This document shows positions 43,212 to 51,708 of a stretch of 64,000 nucleotides of DNA, one piece after another. The notes beneath the pieces are model-generated. The model searched no databases and had not been told where the DNA came from. It saw only the letters and a program-made list of their open reading frames with translations. The DNA is from Balneola sp. GTDB lineage: Bacteria > Bacteroidota > Rhodothermia > Balneolales > Balneolaceae. The stretch's first letter is position 1, and every line of letters starts with the position of its first letter. The stretch lies in assembly GCA_002696035.1 (NCBI GenBank), contig NZQV01000010.1, positions 558,001 through 622,000 on the forward strand, read 5' to 3'. The position numbers and the translations under genes are program-made.

Positions 43212-43292
43212 AGTAACAGTTATTCTACTTATACCTCAATTAAATAAATCATATTAAGATATGATGTACAAATCCCGAAATTGGTCAACTCG

Positions 43293-44036
43293 TTAAAAAC
43301 TAAAGTCATCCATCATTTCAACCGGCTCTTTTGGCATGGCGATTGAAAGCCCCAAATAAATCAACAGACTTGCTCCCCACCCCATAAAAAAGGCAGCCAC
43401 AAAAATAAATCGAACAACGGTGGAGCTAATACCGAAATATTTAGCAAGCCCTCCGCATACCCCAGATATTTTTTTGTCTGTTCTGGATTTAAGTAGTTTT
43501 TTGGAGTGTCGGTATCCATACGAATCGAAGGAAGCGGAAGATTGTTTGTCTGCGGAACCCGACCGGGATTTTGAATCTAAAGCATTATTCAATTTACCGG
43601 AACTTGAGGCAAACTCTTCTGAGCCAGGTATATCAGAATAAGAAGATGAAGAGCTTGTTGATTTTTTTTGAGCTTGTTGAGCCTTCTGCGCTTTTTTGGC
43701 TTTCCGGACTTTACGCCTGTCCCCAACCAAAAATCCGAAACCAACCAAGGTGATCAAAGCGCCGCCAATAATCGGTAATCCGCCAAGGATGTCACTTACG
43801 AAAGCGCCAAATTCCCCTATATTCAATCCCACCGATTGAATTAGGAATGTGAGAGCCATAAATATCATAACCATTCCCGAGATGGTAGCAATGTTCCAGA
43901 TGCTTTTTCCGGCTTCTTTTTCTTCTTCCTGAAGAAACTCCTGCATTGTAGAATTCAGATCAAAGTCATTGAATTCCAGCGTTGAAGTCCCGGTTTGTGA
44001 TTGTGTTTTAGATGATGTTTTTGTGCGTTCTGCCAT
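43293..44036 (-). CDS. PspC-domain membrane protein
   Basis: A 247-residue inner-membrane protein. Two helices lie at about 47-70 and 84-105, a low-complexity Lys/Ala/Gln/Ser linker spans about 106-175, and a PspC domain (177-236) follows with LLKSRTDKKISGVCGGLAKYFGISSTVVRFIF and a last helix WGASLLIYLGLSIAMP. PspC domains sense or counter membrane stress in the phage-shock response; other psp genes are not in the window. It is followed by the Pel-like operon on the same strand but separated by a 144-base gap with a promoter candidate. Confidence 0.85.
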   Translation of the reverse strand: MAERTKTSSKTQSQTGTSTLEFNDFDLNSTMQEFLQEEEKEAGKSIWNIATISGMVMIFMALTFLIQSVGLNIGEFGAFVSDILGGLPIIGGALITLVGFGFLVGDRRKVRKAKKAQKAQQAQKKSTSSSSSYSDIPGSEEFASSSGKLNNALDSKSRSGSADKQSSASFDSYGYRHSKKLLKSRTDKKISGVCGGLAKYFGISSTVVRFIFVAAFFMGWGASLLIYLGLSIAMPKEPVEMMDDFSF

Positions 44037-44079
44037 AGTTTTTTCCTCCGTAATGCGCTACGAGCTTAGCTCCCCTATG

Positions 44080-44658
44080 TTACAGGAAAATGAGCTCTTC
44101 TTCAGTAATAATTACATCAAGTTTAACGTCAAACTCTTCGGCGGGAATTTTATCAAACAAAAAATCAGAGAATACAAGCCCCACTTTCATTCCCATCGTT
44201 TGCTCCAAAAAGCGATCATAGAACCCTTGTCCGTACCCCAGCCTGTTTCCTTTTCTGTCGCCCGCAGCCATTGGTACAATGATCAGATCTAGATTTTCCG
44301 GTTGAACTTCATCCTGCTCTTTCTCAGGTTCGCGAACCCCCCATTTGTTGGTGATCAATTCACCAAAGGAATGCAATACAATATGGGTTAATGAATGATC
44401 AGAGAAGTTGGTAACGGGTACCACCACCCTTTTATCACTTTCTAAAAGTGTTTCTATTAACTGATCCGTACCAACTTCCCTTCTTTGGTTCATAGAAACA
44501 TAGGTGTGAACGGAATCAGCTTTTTTAAAAAACTCGGTACTTTCCAAAGATCTTAAAATGGCAAGAGATCTTTCTCGCCAATCCTGTTCAGGCATTTCCT
44601 TTCTATCCGAAAGTACCCGGTTCCGCAAGGCTTGTTTTTGTTCCTGAAGAGAACTCAT
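44080..44658 (-). CDS. 5-formyltetrahydrofolate cyclo-ligase
   Basis: Converts 5-formyl-THF to 5,10-methenyl-THF with ATP. The 192-residue protein begins with the basic ALRNRVLSDRKEM, has the substrate-binding YVSMNQRREVGTD, and ends with the family signature GYGQGFYDRFLEQ (GxGxGxYDR) near 141-153. Length is typical. It overlaps bshC by 4 bases (ATGA) and is followed by the pspC-like gene 43 bases later. Symbols vary (ygfA, mthfs), so none is given. Confidence 0.92.
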   Translation of the reverse strand: MSSLQEQKQALRNRVLSDRKEMPEQDWRERSLAILRSLESTEFFKKADSVHTYVSMNQRREVGTDQLIETLLESDKRVVVPVTNFSDHSLTHIVLHSFGELITNKWGVREPEKEQDEVQPENLDLIIVPMAAGDRKGNRLGYGQGFYDRFLEQTMGMKVGLVFSDFLFDKIPAEEFDVKLDVIITEEELIFL

Positions 44659-46268
44659 AATTCGATGACATGATGTCGGGTCAGATCCAATCCTTTTTCT
44701 TCAATTTCCTTTAAAAGATTCGTCCAGATATCGAGACCATATTTGTTCATAAAATACACTGGTGAGACCGAACGCTCCTGCAAACCACCATCTGGAAATA
44801 AGTTCACTTTGATCTTCTCTATCCGTTTGAGCTGGGTATCTTCCTGTTGCTTGATGGATCGATACACTTTTCCTTTCAGGCGATCCAGGTCGTTGCCAAA
44901 ACCGGCAACAGTTTTACCAACCGTGCCATCCAGTGTTGGGTCGATCTCATTAATGACCTCGAGAGGTTTTTCAGCAATTTCATCCAGTTTCTGTTTCCAC
45001 TCAGAAAATACAGCTTCGATGTCCACAGAATCAGATTGCTCTACAAACTCAGACTCCAGATCTTCGATACGTTTATCGTATTCACAAAACTTAAAAGGCA
45101 GTTTTTCAATGATCCTTGATATTCCAGACTCCAGCAATGTAGCCGTGTACCGTGGGAATATAGGCGGCATATTAAGTTCAAACTCCTCATATAATTTCAT
45201 CATTTGGCCGTAGTAGGCTATCTCTCCCGGACCAGCTACATACCCTAAGGTTGGTAAAAGCTTATCCTGGATAATTGGCCGCAAAAAGACATTTGGGGAG
45301 AATCTGTTGGGCTGATCTTGGATCTCTGCGAGTAACTCTTTCTCACTCCAGTTTCTGTCTCCTGCTTTCCAGCCCTCTTCAGCCTGATGGATCTTAACTC
45401 TTCCTTCATCATCCGACAGATAGAATAAGTTGGAATCCCCGTTCATGACCTGTCGGTGAAAGACTTCTTCCAATGCCGAACTTTGAGATTCAATAGCATC
45501 AAATATATTTTCGGCATCCGAGACTGAATGCTTAAAATCTTCGGCAAGCAATTCTTTGATCTTCTGCGTGTTACTTCCTGCGATCAATAATCCCTCTTCG
45601 GCAAACCAGTCATTGATCAATCCTGCAAATGCCCGTGCATGGGAATTCCCTTTTTGATAATGAGAGTCAAGCTGAGTCCAAAGGGTATCAGTGAAATCCG
45701 TATCAAAGAGTTCTTCCTTTACATTGCTCCTGAACGCACCTATCTGGTCGCCGATCTTTTCTTCCGAAACCGGAATGTTATTTCCATCGGCTTCAAAGTT
45801 AATTTTGTTGAAATCGTCGCGGCCTAAAATCCCAGTCCAAGCAATTTCTTCAAAGTCATGATCTTCATCTGCCAGCCAGAATACCGGAACCACCGGGCGC
45901 TCTAAGATCTTCTCATATCTTCTTGCCAGTAAAATGGTAGTCATGGTTTTATAAATGGTAAACATCGGTCCACCATACATACCCAGCTGTTGGCCGGTTA
46001 CCACAGCAAGAGCATTTTCTTGCCCTAATTTTTGAAGAGCATCTTGTTGACCGTCGGCTATTCCAAGCTCATTATGATATGCTTGCAGTGCAGGCAGGTA
46101 TTCCTTTAAATATGCAGCTGCAGAAACCTCTTTTGCTCTTTCTTTAATATGGTCTTCATTAAGAGGATCATATTTATAGAAGCTACGGAGCTCGTCGAAG
46201 TTGTTAATGTATGTGTTAAACAGAGTTGAGTAAGAAAGTTCGCTGAACGAACAGCCAGATATGTCCAA
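44655..46268 (-). CDS. bshC: Bacillithiol biosynthesis cysteine-adding enzyme BshC
   Basis: Adds cysteine to GlcN-malate in the last step of bacillithiol synthesis. The 537-residue length is normal. The N-terminal HUP-like core shows VTGQQLGMYGGPMFT (90-104) and WLADEDHDFEE (131-141), both signature blocks of the family, and a coiled-coil C-terminal segment lies about 385-480. bshA and bshB are not in the window. It is co-translated with 5-FCL and lies 3 bases after the DUF151 gene, forming a three-gene unit. Confidence 0.92.
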   Translation of the reverse strand: MDISGCSFSELSYSTLFNTYINNFDELRSFYKYDPLNEDHIKERAKEVSAAAYLKEYLPALQAYHNELGIADGQQDALQKLGQENALAVVTGQQLGMYGGPMFTIYKTMTTILLARRYEKILERPVVPVFWLADEDHDFEEIAWTGILGRDDFNKINFEADGNNIPVSEEKIGDQIGAFRSNVKEELFDTDFTDTLWTQLDSHYQKGNSHARAFAGLINDWFAEEGLLIAGSNTQKIKELLAEDFKHSVSDAENIFDAIESQSSALEEVFHRQVMNGDSNLFYLSDDEGRVKIHQAEEGWKAGDRNWSEKELLAEIQDQPNRFSPNVFLRPIIQDKLLPTLGYVAGPGEIAYYGQMMKLYEEFELNMPPIFPRYTATLLESGISRIIEKLPFKFCEYDKRIEDLESEFVEQSDSVDIEAVFSEWKQKLDEIAEKPLEVINEIDPTLDGTVGKTVAGFGNDLDRLKGKVYRSIKQQEDTQLKRIEKIKVNLFPDGGLQERSVSPVYFMNKYGLDIWTNLLKEIEEKGLDLTRHHVIEL

Positions 46269-46271
46269 AAT

Positions 46272-46865
46272 TTATCCTTTCATTTTTGAAATGCGGTCTC
46301 TGATCTTTGCCGCCTTCTCATAGTTTTCGGTTTCAATAGCCATCTTGAGCTCTTCCTCTAGCTTTTCCAGCTGGCTGAGCCCTTCTTGTCCGGCACCGCC
46401 TTCTTCAGTACTTAATGCTTGCTCCAGTGTTTGATGTTCAGGCTCAGTCCTTATACCTGCTTCATCAAGGACTTCACTGTTAACAAAAATTGGTGCCTTA
46501 AAGCGAACAGCTAATGCGATGGCATCACTTGGACGGGCATCGAGTTCAATAAGCTGATTTTCACGCTCATAAATTATCTGAGCATAAAAAGTACCTTCTG
46601 CCAGGTCATTAATGAACACCTGTTTTACTTCCGTGTCAAAACTAAGTACAAAGTTTTTGAGCAGATCATGCGTCATTGGCCGGGGCGGTTTTATATTTTC
46701 GAGCTCAAGTGCTATTGCTTGTGCTTCGAAAGAACCAATAATTATGGGCAATCGTTGGTTACCCTCTGCTTCACTTAATATTAACGCGTATGCACCACCA
46801 CTGCTAGGGCTTGTAGAAAGCCCTAATATATCCATCTTTATTTTATTCAAATCTTCACCTGCCAT
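46272..46865 (-). CDS. DUF151 bifunctional nuclease-like protein with UVR motif
   Basis: A 197-residue soluble protein. Residues 1-140 form the DUF151/BFN domain (MDILGLSTSPSSGGAYALILSEAEGNQRLPIIIG, ARPSDAIALAVRFKAPIFV), reported in plants as a bifunctional DNase/RNase; the bacterial function is unclear. Residues about 160-197 contain a UvrB/UvrC motif (LEEELKMAIETENYEKAAKIRDRI), a helical contact for partner proteins. It diverges from nuoA and precedes bshC by 3 bases. A link to DNA repair is possible but is inference from the UVR motif. Confidence 0.85.
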   Translation of the reverse strand: MAGEDLNKIKMDILGLSTSPSSGGAYALILSEAEGNQRLPIIIGSFEAQAIALELENIKPPRPMTHDLLKNFVLSFDTEVKQVFINDLAEGTFYAQIIYERENQLIELDARPSDAIALAVRFKAPIFVNSEVLDEAGIRTEPEHQTLEQALSTEEGGAGQEGLSQLEKLEEELKMAIETENYEKAAKIRDRISKMKG

Positions 46866-47025
46866 ATGCTTTTGTAAATGTCTTAAAAGGTAATGATTTT
46901 TAGTTAAGTGTTAAACCAACCTGTTTATTAATTCAACTTATATGGTTTTAAAAAAGTTTATTCAATTTTCTTGGTTTTTTCTTCCATAAAAATTCAAATA
47001 AAGCCTATATTCTCGCCCACTTTCG

Positions 47026-47056
47026 TTGACATTGCATAACATTGAGGCTAACTTTT
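47026..47056 (+). promoter_or_regulatory. Candidate promoter of the nuo operon
   Basis: TTG at 47026-47028 and TAACTTTT at 47049-47056 are 20 bases apart; the second agrees with TAnnTTTG at seven of eight positions. The box ends 30 bases before the nuoA start at 47086. Spacing matches the efp candidate. Confidence 0.35.
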
Positions 47057-47085
47057 CAGCCCACTAACGGAGAACCATAGACAAC

Positions 47086-47460
47086 ATGCTCGATAATTAT
47101 TTTCCAATTTTAATTCTTGCCATTGTAGCCGTTGTACTGGCACTTGCATTCCTGATTTTATCCAAAATTCTTGGACCTTTTCGTCCGAACCAAACCAAAC
47201 TAAAGCCCTATGAAAGTGGCATGGATCCGGTTGGGGAGGCAAAAGAGCGATATTCTATCAGTTTCTATTTAGTTGCTATGGAATTTATTGTATTCGATCT
47301 CGAGGTTGTTTTTATATATCCTTGGGCTGTTCGTTATCTTGATCTCGGATTTGGAACGTTCATGTCTATGATGGTATTTATCGTAGTATTATTTATAGGT
47401 CTTTTCTACACGCTCAAAAAAGGAACGTTGGATTGGGACCTGAATCATTTTAAAGCTTAA
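47086..47460 (+). CDS. nuoA: NADH-quinone oxidoreductase subunit A
   Basis: A 124-residue membrane subunit with three helices, joining the peripheral and membrane arms of complex I. PYESGMDPVGEAKERYSISFYLVAMEFIVFDLEVVFIYPWAV is the family hallmark. First of eight nuo genes in the usual A-H order. Spacing to nuoB is 9 bases. Confidence 0.97.
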   Translation: MLDNYFPILILAIVAVVLALAFLILSKILGPFRPNQTKLKPYESGMDPVGEAKERYSISFYLVAMEFIVFDLEVVFIYPWAVRYLDLGFGTFMSMMVFIVVLFIGLFYTLKKGTLDWDLNHFKA

Positions 47461-47469
47461 TTATTTACC

Positions 47470-47952
47470 ATGGGAATTGAATCAGCAATGGGTGAAGGTT
47501 TCTTCACCACAAAAGTAGATGCTTTAACAAACTGGGCACGCGCCAATGCGGCCTGGCCAATGCCAATGGGCCTGGCCTGCTGCGCTATTGAGATGATGGC
47601 TTTTGCCGGACCTCGTTATGATGCTGCCCGATTTGGGTCTGAGGTAATGCGCTTCTCTCCCCGCCAAAGTGATGTTATGATCGTTGCGGGATGGTCAACT
47701 TATAAAATGTCTCACGCCATTCGCCGGATCTGGGATCAAATGCCCGATCCCAAATGGTGTATTGCCATGGGGGCTTGCGCTTCTACCGGGGGTATGCATC
47801 GCTGCTATGGAGTGGTTCAGGGGGTGGATAATTATCTTCCTGTAGATGCCTATATCTCAGGCTGCCCTCCCCGACCTGATGCTTTACTTCATGCCCTGAT
47901 GAAGATTCAAGACAAAATTAAAACCGAGCATTCTGTTTTACTGGATACTTAA
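47470..47952 (+). CDS. nuoB: NADH-quinone oxidoreductase subunit B
   Basis: The 160-residue peripheral-arm subunit that holds the terminal [4Fe-4S] cluster N2. Ligands are Cys37-Cys38 in [12 protein letters not shown], Cys103 in MGACASTGG and Cys132 in [10 protein letters not shown], all present. Typical length. It is 3 bases before nuoC. Confidence 0.97.
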   Translation: MGIESAMGEGFFTTKVDALTNWARANAAWPMPMGLACCAIEMMAFAGPRYDAARFGSEVMRFSPRQSDVMIVAGWSTYKMSHAIRRIWDQMPDPKWCIAMGACASTGGMHRCYGVVQGVDNYLPVDAYISGCPPRPDALLHALMKIQDKIKTEHSVLLDT

Positions 47953-47955
47953 GAT

Positions 47956-48468
47956 ATGAGTTTAGATTTAACTGAAACGGTACAAGGTGTAGTGGACGGG
48001 CTTACTTCCGAGTATTCGGAAGACCTGATCGAGATCTACAAATCATGTGACCATACCTACATTCGGGTTGAGGCTGAAAACATCATAGAGGTCCTCAACT
48101 TTGTAAAGACCAAGCATCACTTCATTTTCTTATGTGATATCATCGGAACTGACCGATATACTTCTGATGAACGCTTCGAAGTGATCTATAACATCATGAA
48201 TCTCAGAACCCAGGATCGCATATTTATTAAAGTACGCGTGGAAGAAGAAGATCCGGTCGTTCAGTCCGCAACATCTTTGTGGAAAGCAGCATCATGGCTG
48301 GAACGAGAAGTGTACGATATGTTTGGTATCCGGTTTGAAGGACATCCCGATCTTCGTAGAATTTTTATGCCAGAAGATTTCGATTATTTCCCCCTGCGCA
48401 AAGAGTTTCCGCTGTTGGGTATTCCTGGCTCTATTGAACTGCCTAACACAACCCCAGATACGGAGTAA
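47956..48468 (+). CDS. nuoC: NADH-quinone oxidoreductase subunit C
   Basis: A 170-residue 30-kDa-type subunit. The conserved WLEREVYDMFGIRFEGHPDLRRIFMPEDFDYFPLRKEFP block is at about 113-151. C and D are separate genes here, unlike the fused nuoCD of E. coli. Six bases lie between it and nuoD. Confidence 0.96.
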   Translation: MSLDLTETVQGVVDGLTSEYSEDLIEIYKSCDHTYIRVEAENIIEVLNFVKTKHHFIFLCDIIGTDRYTSDERFEVIYNIMNLRTQDRIFIKVRVEEEDPVVQSATSLWKAASWLEREVYDMFGIRFEGHPDLRRIFMPEDFDYFPLRKEFPLLGIPGSIELPNTTPDTE

Positions 48469-48474
48469 GGCATT

Positions 48475-49761
48475 ATGAATGAAATTAACAGTAAAGTAAA
48501 ACCGCAGTTTTTTGAAAAGCATCAGCGGGCTATATATAAAAGCCTGGAAGATAAGCACACTACTATTGAGGCTATCGATGCGGAAGATCCACTGAATGCT
48601 AAGATGATCCTTAACATGGGTCCACAGCATCCTGCCACACACGGTGTACTTCGGCTTATTCTTCAATTACGAGGCGAGCTCATTGAAAAAACGAAACTGG
48701 ATATCGGATACCTGCACCGAGGTGTAGAAAAAATTGCCGAAAATAAAACCTATCAGGAATTCATGCCCTACACGGATCGCATGGATTACCTTTCCCCATA
48801 CAGTAATAATGTGGCCCTTTGTATGGCCGTTGAGAAACTGGCAGAAGTTGAAGTTCCTGAACGTGCCCAGTATATCCGCATGATCTGTATGGAACTATCG
48901 CGAATTTCCTCTCACCTCCTATGGCTTGGTACCATGGTGATGGATGCCGGAGCGATCTCCTTTTTTATCTGGACCTTCCGGGAGCGAGAAAAGATCTACG
49001 ATATTTTTGATGAAGTAGCCGGGCACCGGTTCACCGTTTCCCACTCCCGAATTGGAGGTGTGGCTAATGATTTTACCGACCGAGCTGTTGGACGAATCAA
49101 AGAATTTGTGACCAAATTTGAGCAAGAACTCAAAGACTGGCACGGATTGTTGGACCGCAACCGTCTTTTTATCGAACGAAATGCCGATGTGGGTATCGTT
49201 CACACTGAAGATGCCCTTGACCTCGGAGCTACCGGACCTGTACTAAGGGCTGCCGGTTATGCCGTGGATCAGCGGATCATCACCCCTTATTTGAAATATG
49301 ATGAGGTAGACTTTGAAGTACCAACCCGAATGGAAGGCGATAACTTAGCCCGCTATTTTGTACGTATGGAAGAGATGGGCGAAAGTCTGAAGATCATCAA
49401 TCAGTGTTTTGATAAGATGCCAAAAGGCTCCATTCGTTCAAACAATGCCAAACACGCTTACCCTTCTAAAGATGAAGTATATTATTCAATGGAAGGTATG
49501 ATCCACGACTTTATGATGACTGATACCGGTATTTGTCCACCGGCAGGCAAGGAAGTGTATCATGCAGTTGAAGCACCCAAAGGCGAATTAGGATATTATA
49601 TTCAAAGTGACGGCACCGGCCATCCATGGAGATTGAAAGTAAACGCTCCTTCTTTCCGAAACCTTCAGGTTCTGGAAAATATTCTGGAAGGCGAGATGGT
49701 AGCTGACACAGTAGTAATAATTGGAGGACTTGACCCTGTAATGGGAGAAGCAGATAAGTAA
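48475..49761 (+). CDS. nuoD: NADH-quinone oxidoreductase subunit D
   Basis: The 428-residue 49-kDa-type subunit forming part of the quinone-binding site. An N-terminal extension of about 43 residues precedes NMGPQHPATHGVLRLIL, and YLHRGVEKIAE, MDYLSPYSNN, ISSHLLWLG, RIGGVANDF and GELGYYIQSDG follow. Core motifs are intact. Its stop shares a base with the start of nuoE (TAATG). Confidence 0.97.
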   Translation: MNEINSKVKPQFFEKHQRAIYKSLEDKHTTIEAIDAEDPLNAKMILNMGPQHPATHGVLRLILQLRGELIEKTKLDIGYLHRGVEKIAENKTYQEFMPYTDRMDYLSPYSNNVALCMAVEKLAEVEVPERAQYIRMICMELSRISSHLLWLGTMVMDAGAISFFIWTFREREKIYDIFDEVAGHRFTVSHSRIGGVANDFTDRAVGRIKEFVTKFEQELKDWHGLLDRNRLFIERNADVGIVHTEDALDLGATGPVLRAAGYAVDQRIITPYLKYDEVDFEVPTRMEGDNLARYFVRMEEMGESLKIINQCFDKMPKGSIRSNNAKHAYPSKDEVYYSMEGMIHDFMMTDTGICPPAGKEVYHAVEAPKGELGYYIQSDGTGHPWRLKVNAPSFRNLQVLENILEGEMVADTVVIIGGLDPVMGEADK

Positions 49762-50306
49762 TGGAAGAAACGTACGAATTCACAAAAGAAGACTTAGAAG
49801 AAATTGAAGGTATTAAGGCCAAATTCCCGGAAGTAATGCCGGCTACACTTCCTACGCTTTGGGTAGCTCAAAGACGATTTGGTCATGTTGAACCTCCCGT
49901 TCAGCGCTTAGTGGCAGAGACTTTGGGCTTACCTGAATCCCACGTTCACGGTGTAGCAACCTTCTACACACAATATTATAAAGAGCGTAAAGGTAAATAC
50001 GTGCTGGATGTTTGCACCACCACCAGTTGTCAACTTTGCGGTGGTTACAAAATGTTGCACTACCTGGAAGACAAACTGGGAATTAAAGCCGGTGAAACTA
50101 CCGAAGATGGAATGTTCAGCATTCAATCAGTGGAATGCCTTGGTGCTTGTGGCTATGCGCCCATGATGCAGATCACAAACGACGTTTATGTCAATAACCT
50201 TACTGAAGAAAAGTTAGATAAGGTTATCGACAGCCTTAAAGAAGGTGAAATGCCAGAATTTGAATCCGTAGGAATGCCCCTCCTCGAAAATATTAATGAC
50301 AAGTAA
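49761..50306 (+). CDS. nuoE: NADH-quinone oxidoreductase subunit E
   Basis: The 181-residue thioredoxin-like [2Fe-2S] subunit (24-kDa type). Cluster ligands lie in CTTTSCQLCGG (near 90-100) and CLGACGYAP (near 129-137). It works with NuoF at the NADH end. Two bases separate it from nuoF. Confidence 0.96.
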   Translation: MEETYEFTKEDLEEIEGIKAKFPEVMPATLPTLWVAQRRFGHVEPPVQRLVAETLGLPESHVHGVATFYTQYYKERKGKYVLDVCTTTSCQLCGGYKMLHYLEDKLGIKAGETTEDGMFSIQSVECLGACGYAPMMQITNDVYVNNLTEEKLDKVIDSLKEGEMPEFESVGMPLLENINDK

Positions 50307-50308
50307 TT

Positions 50309-51595
50309 ATGGCTTCTGATTGGAAATCTTTTGAACCGGTATTAATTCCTGACATCCCAAATCTGGATAAGATTGACAACTACATCAAGAATGGCGGATA
50401 CAAAGCGCTTGAGAAAGTTGTAAAGGGAAGCGACTGGAAGCCGGGAGATGTTGTAAATGAAGTGAAAGCTGCAAATATCCGAGGCCGTGGAGGAGCAGGT
50501 TTCAATGCAGGATTGAAATGGTCTTTTATGCCTCCTGCTGATGGTGGTCCGAGATATTTAGCCTGTAATGGTGATGAGTCTGAGCCCGGTACCTTCAAAG
50601 ACCGTAAGATCTTTGAGTATAATCCGCATTTGTTTATTGAAGGAGCCCTGATCGCAGCTTATGCAATGGAGATCACGACCATTTATGTCTACATCCGTGG
50701 AGAATATTATTCCTGGATTAAGATGATGGAAAAAGCTCTTCAGGATGCACGTGATAAAGGTTTCATTGGTAAGAATTTATTTGGTACCGATTACAGCGTA
50801 GAATTTGAAGTAACAGGAGGAGCCGGTGCTTATATCTGTGGAGAAGAAACTTCTATGCTTGAATCGTTGGAAGGAAAGCGTGGTTATCCACGAGTTAAGC
50901 CTCCCTTCCCTGCCCAAAAAGGATTATGGGGACGTCCAACTACCATCAACAATATTGAAACGTTGGCCAATGTACCCGGTGTAATTAACAATGGTTCGGA
51001 CTGGTTTAAAAGCATTGGACCTGAATCTCATCCCGGACCGGTACTTTATGGGATTTCCGGGCACGTCAACCGTCCAGGAGTTTATGAATTACCAGCTGGA
51101 ATGCCTGTTATGGATTTAATCAATGAGGTAGCTCAGGGTATCCGCGGTGGTAAAAAACTGAAAGCCTTAATTCCTGGTGGATCTTCAACACCAGTTCTTC
51201 GTGCCGATCAGCTTGAAGGGGTTTCTATGGATTCTGACTCTCTGCGTGAAGCCGGATCTATGATGGGAACTGCAGGAATGATCGTGATGGATGAAGACAC
51301 CGATATGGTAGATGCATTATGGCGAATTTCACACTTTTATCATCACGAATCCTGTGGGCAATGTACACCATGCCGAGAAGGAACCGGATGGCTGGAAAAG
51401 ATTTTATTGAAGATCAAAAATGGTGAGGGTGAAATCAGAGACCTTGATCTCTTGTTAGACCTCACTACCCAAATGGAAGGCCGAACTATCTGTGCCCTGG
51501 CTGATGCCGCAGCATGGCCGGTTCGACACACCATTAACCGTTTCAGAGACGAATTTGAAGCACGCTGTAAAAAATCAGTGCACGCAGTAGCGTAG
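50309..51595 (+). CDS. nuoF: NADH-quinone oxidoreductase subunit F
   Basis: The 428-residue 51-kDa-type subunit that binds NADH and FMN and one [4Fe-4S] cluster. RGRGGAGFNAGLKW (NADH/FMN loop), GAGAYICGEETSMLESLEG, and the cluster site HESCGQCTPCREG followed by a fourth Cys in GRTICALAD are all present. Followed by a 113-base gap. Confidence 0.97.
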   Translation: MASDWKSFEPVLIPDIPNLDKIDNYIKNGGYKALEKVVKGSDWKPGDVVNEVKAANIRGRGGAGFNAGLKWSFMPPADGGPRYLACNGDESEPGTFKDRKIFEYNPHLFIEGALIAAYAMEITTIYVYIRGEYYSWIKMMEKALQDARDKGFIGKNLFGTDYSVEFEVTGGAGAYICGEETSMLESLEGKRGYPRVKPPFPAQKGLWGRPTTINNIETLANVPGVINNGSDWFKSIGPESHPGPVLYGISGHVNRPGVYELPAGMPVMDLINEVAQGIRGGKKLKALIPGGSSTPVLRADQLEGVSMDSDSLREAGSMMGTAGMIVMDEDTDMVDALWRISHFYHHESCGQCTPCREGTGWLEKILLKIKNGEGEIRDLDLLLDLTTQMEGRTICALADAAAWPVRHTINRFRDEFEARCKKSVHAVA

Positions 51596-51708
51596 TAATT
51601 GATTATTGAAGATTTATTATTGATGATTTTCATCAACGAAATTTAAATGAAGCTTGATTGCAGATTTCAGTAAATCAGTGATCATCTTTCATAAATCAAC
51701 AATCCGAT
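51596..51708. other. Intergenic gap inside the nuo operon
   Basis: A/T-rich, 113 bases between nuoF and nuoG. It contains a perfect 7-base hairpin, ttgatga (51620-51626) with tcatcaa (51630-51636) around three T, but no T-run follows, so it is not a standard terminator. No ORF or promoter box of note. It could modulate mRNA processing or relative subunit levels; that is a guess. Confidence 0.4.
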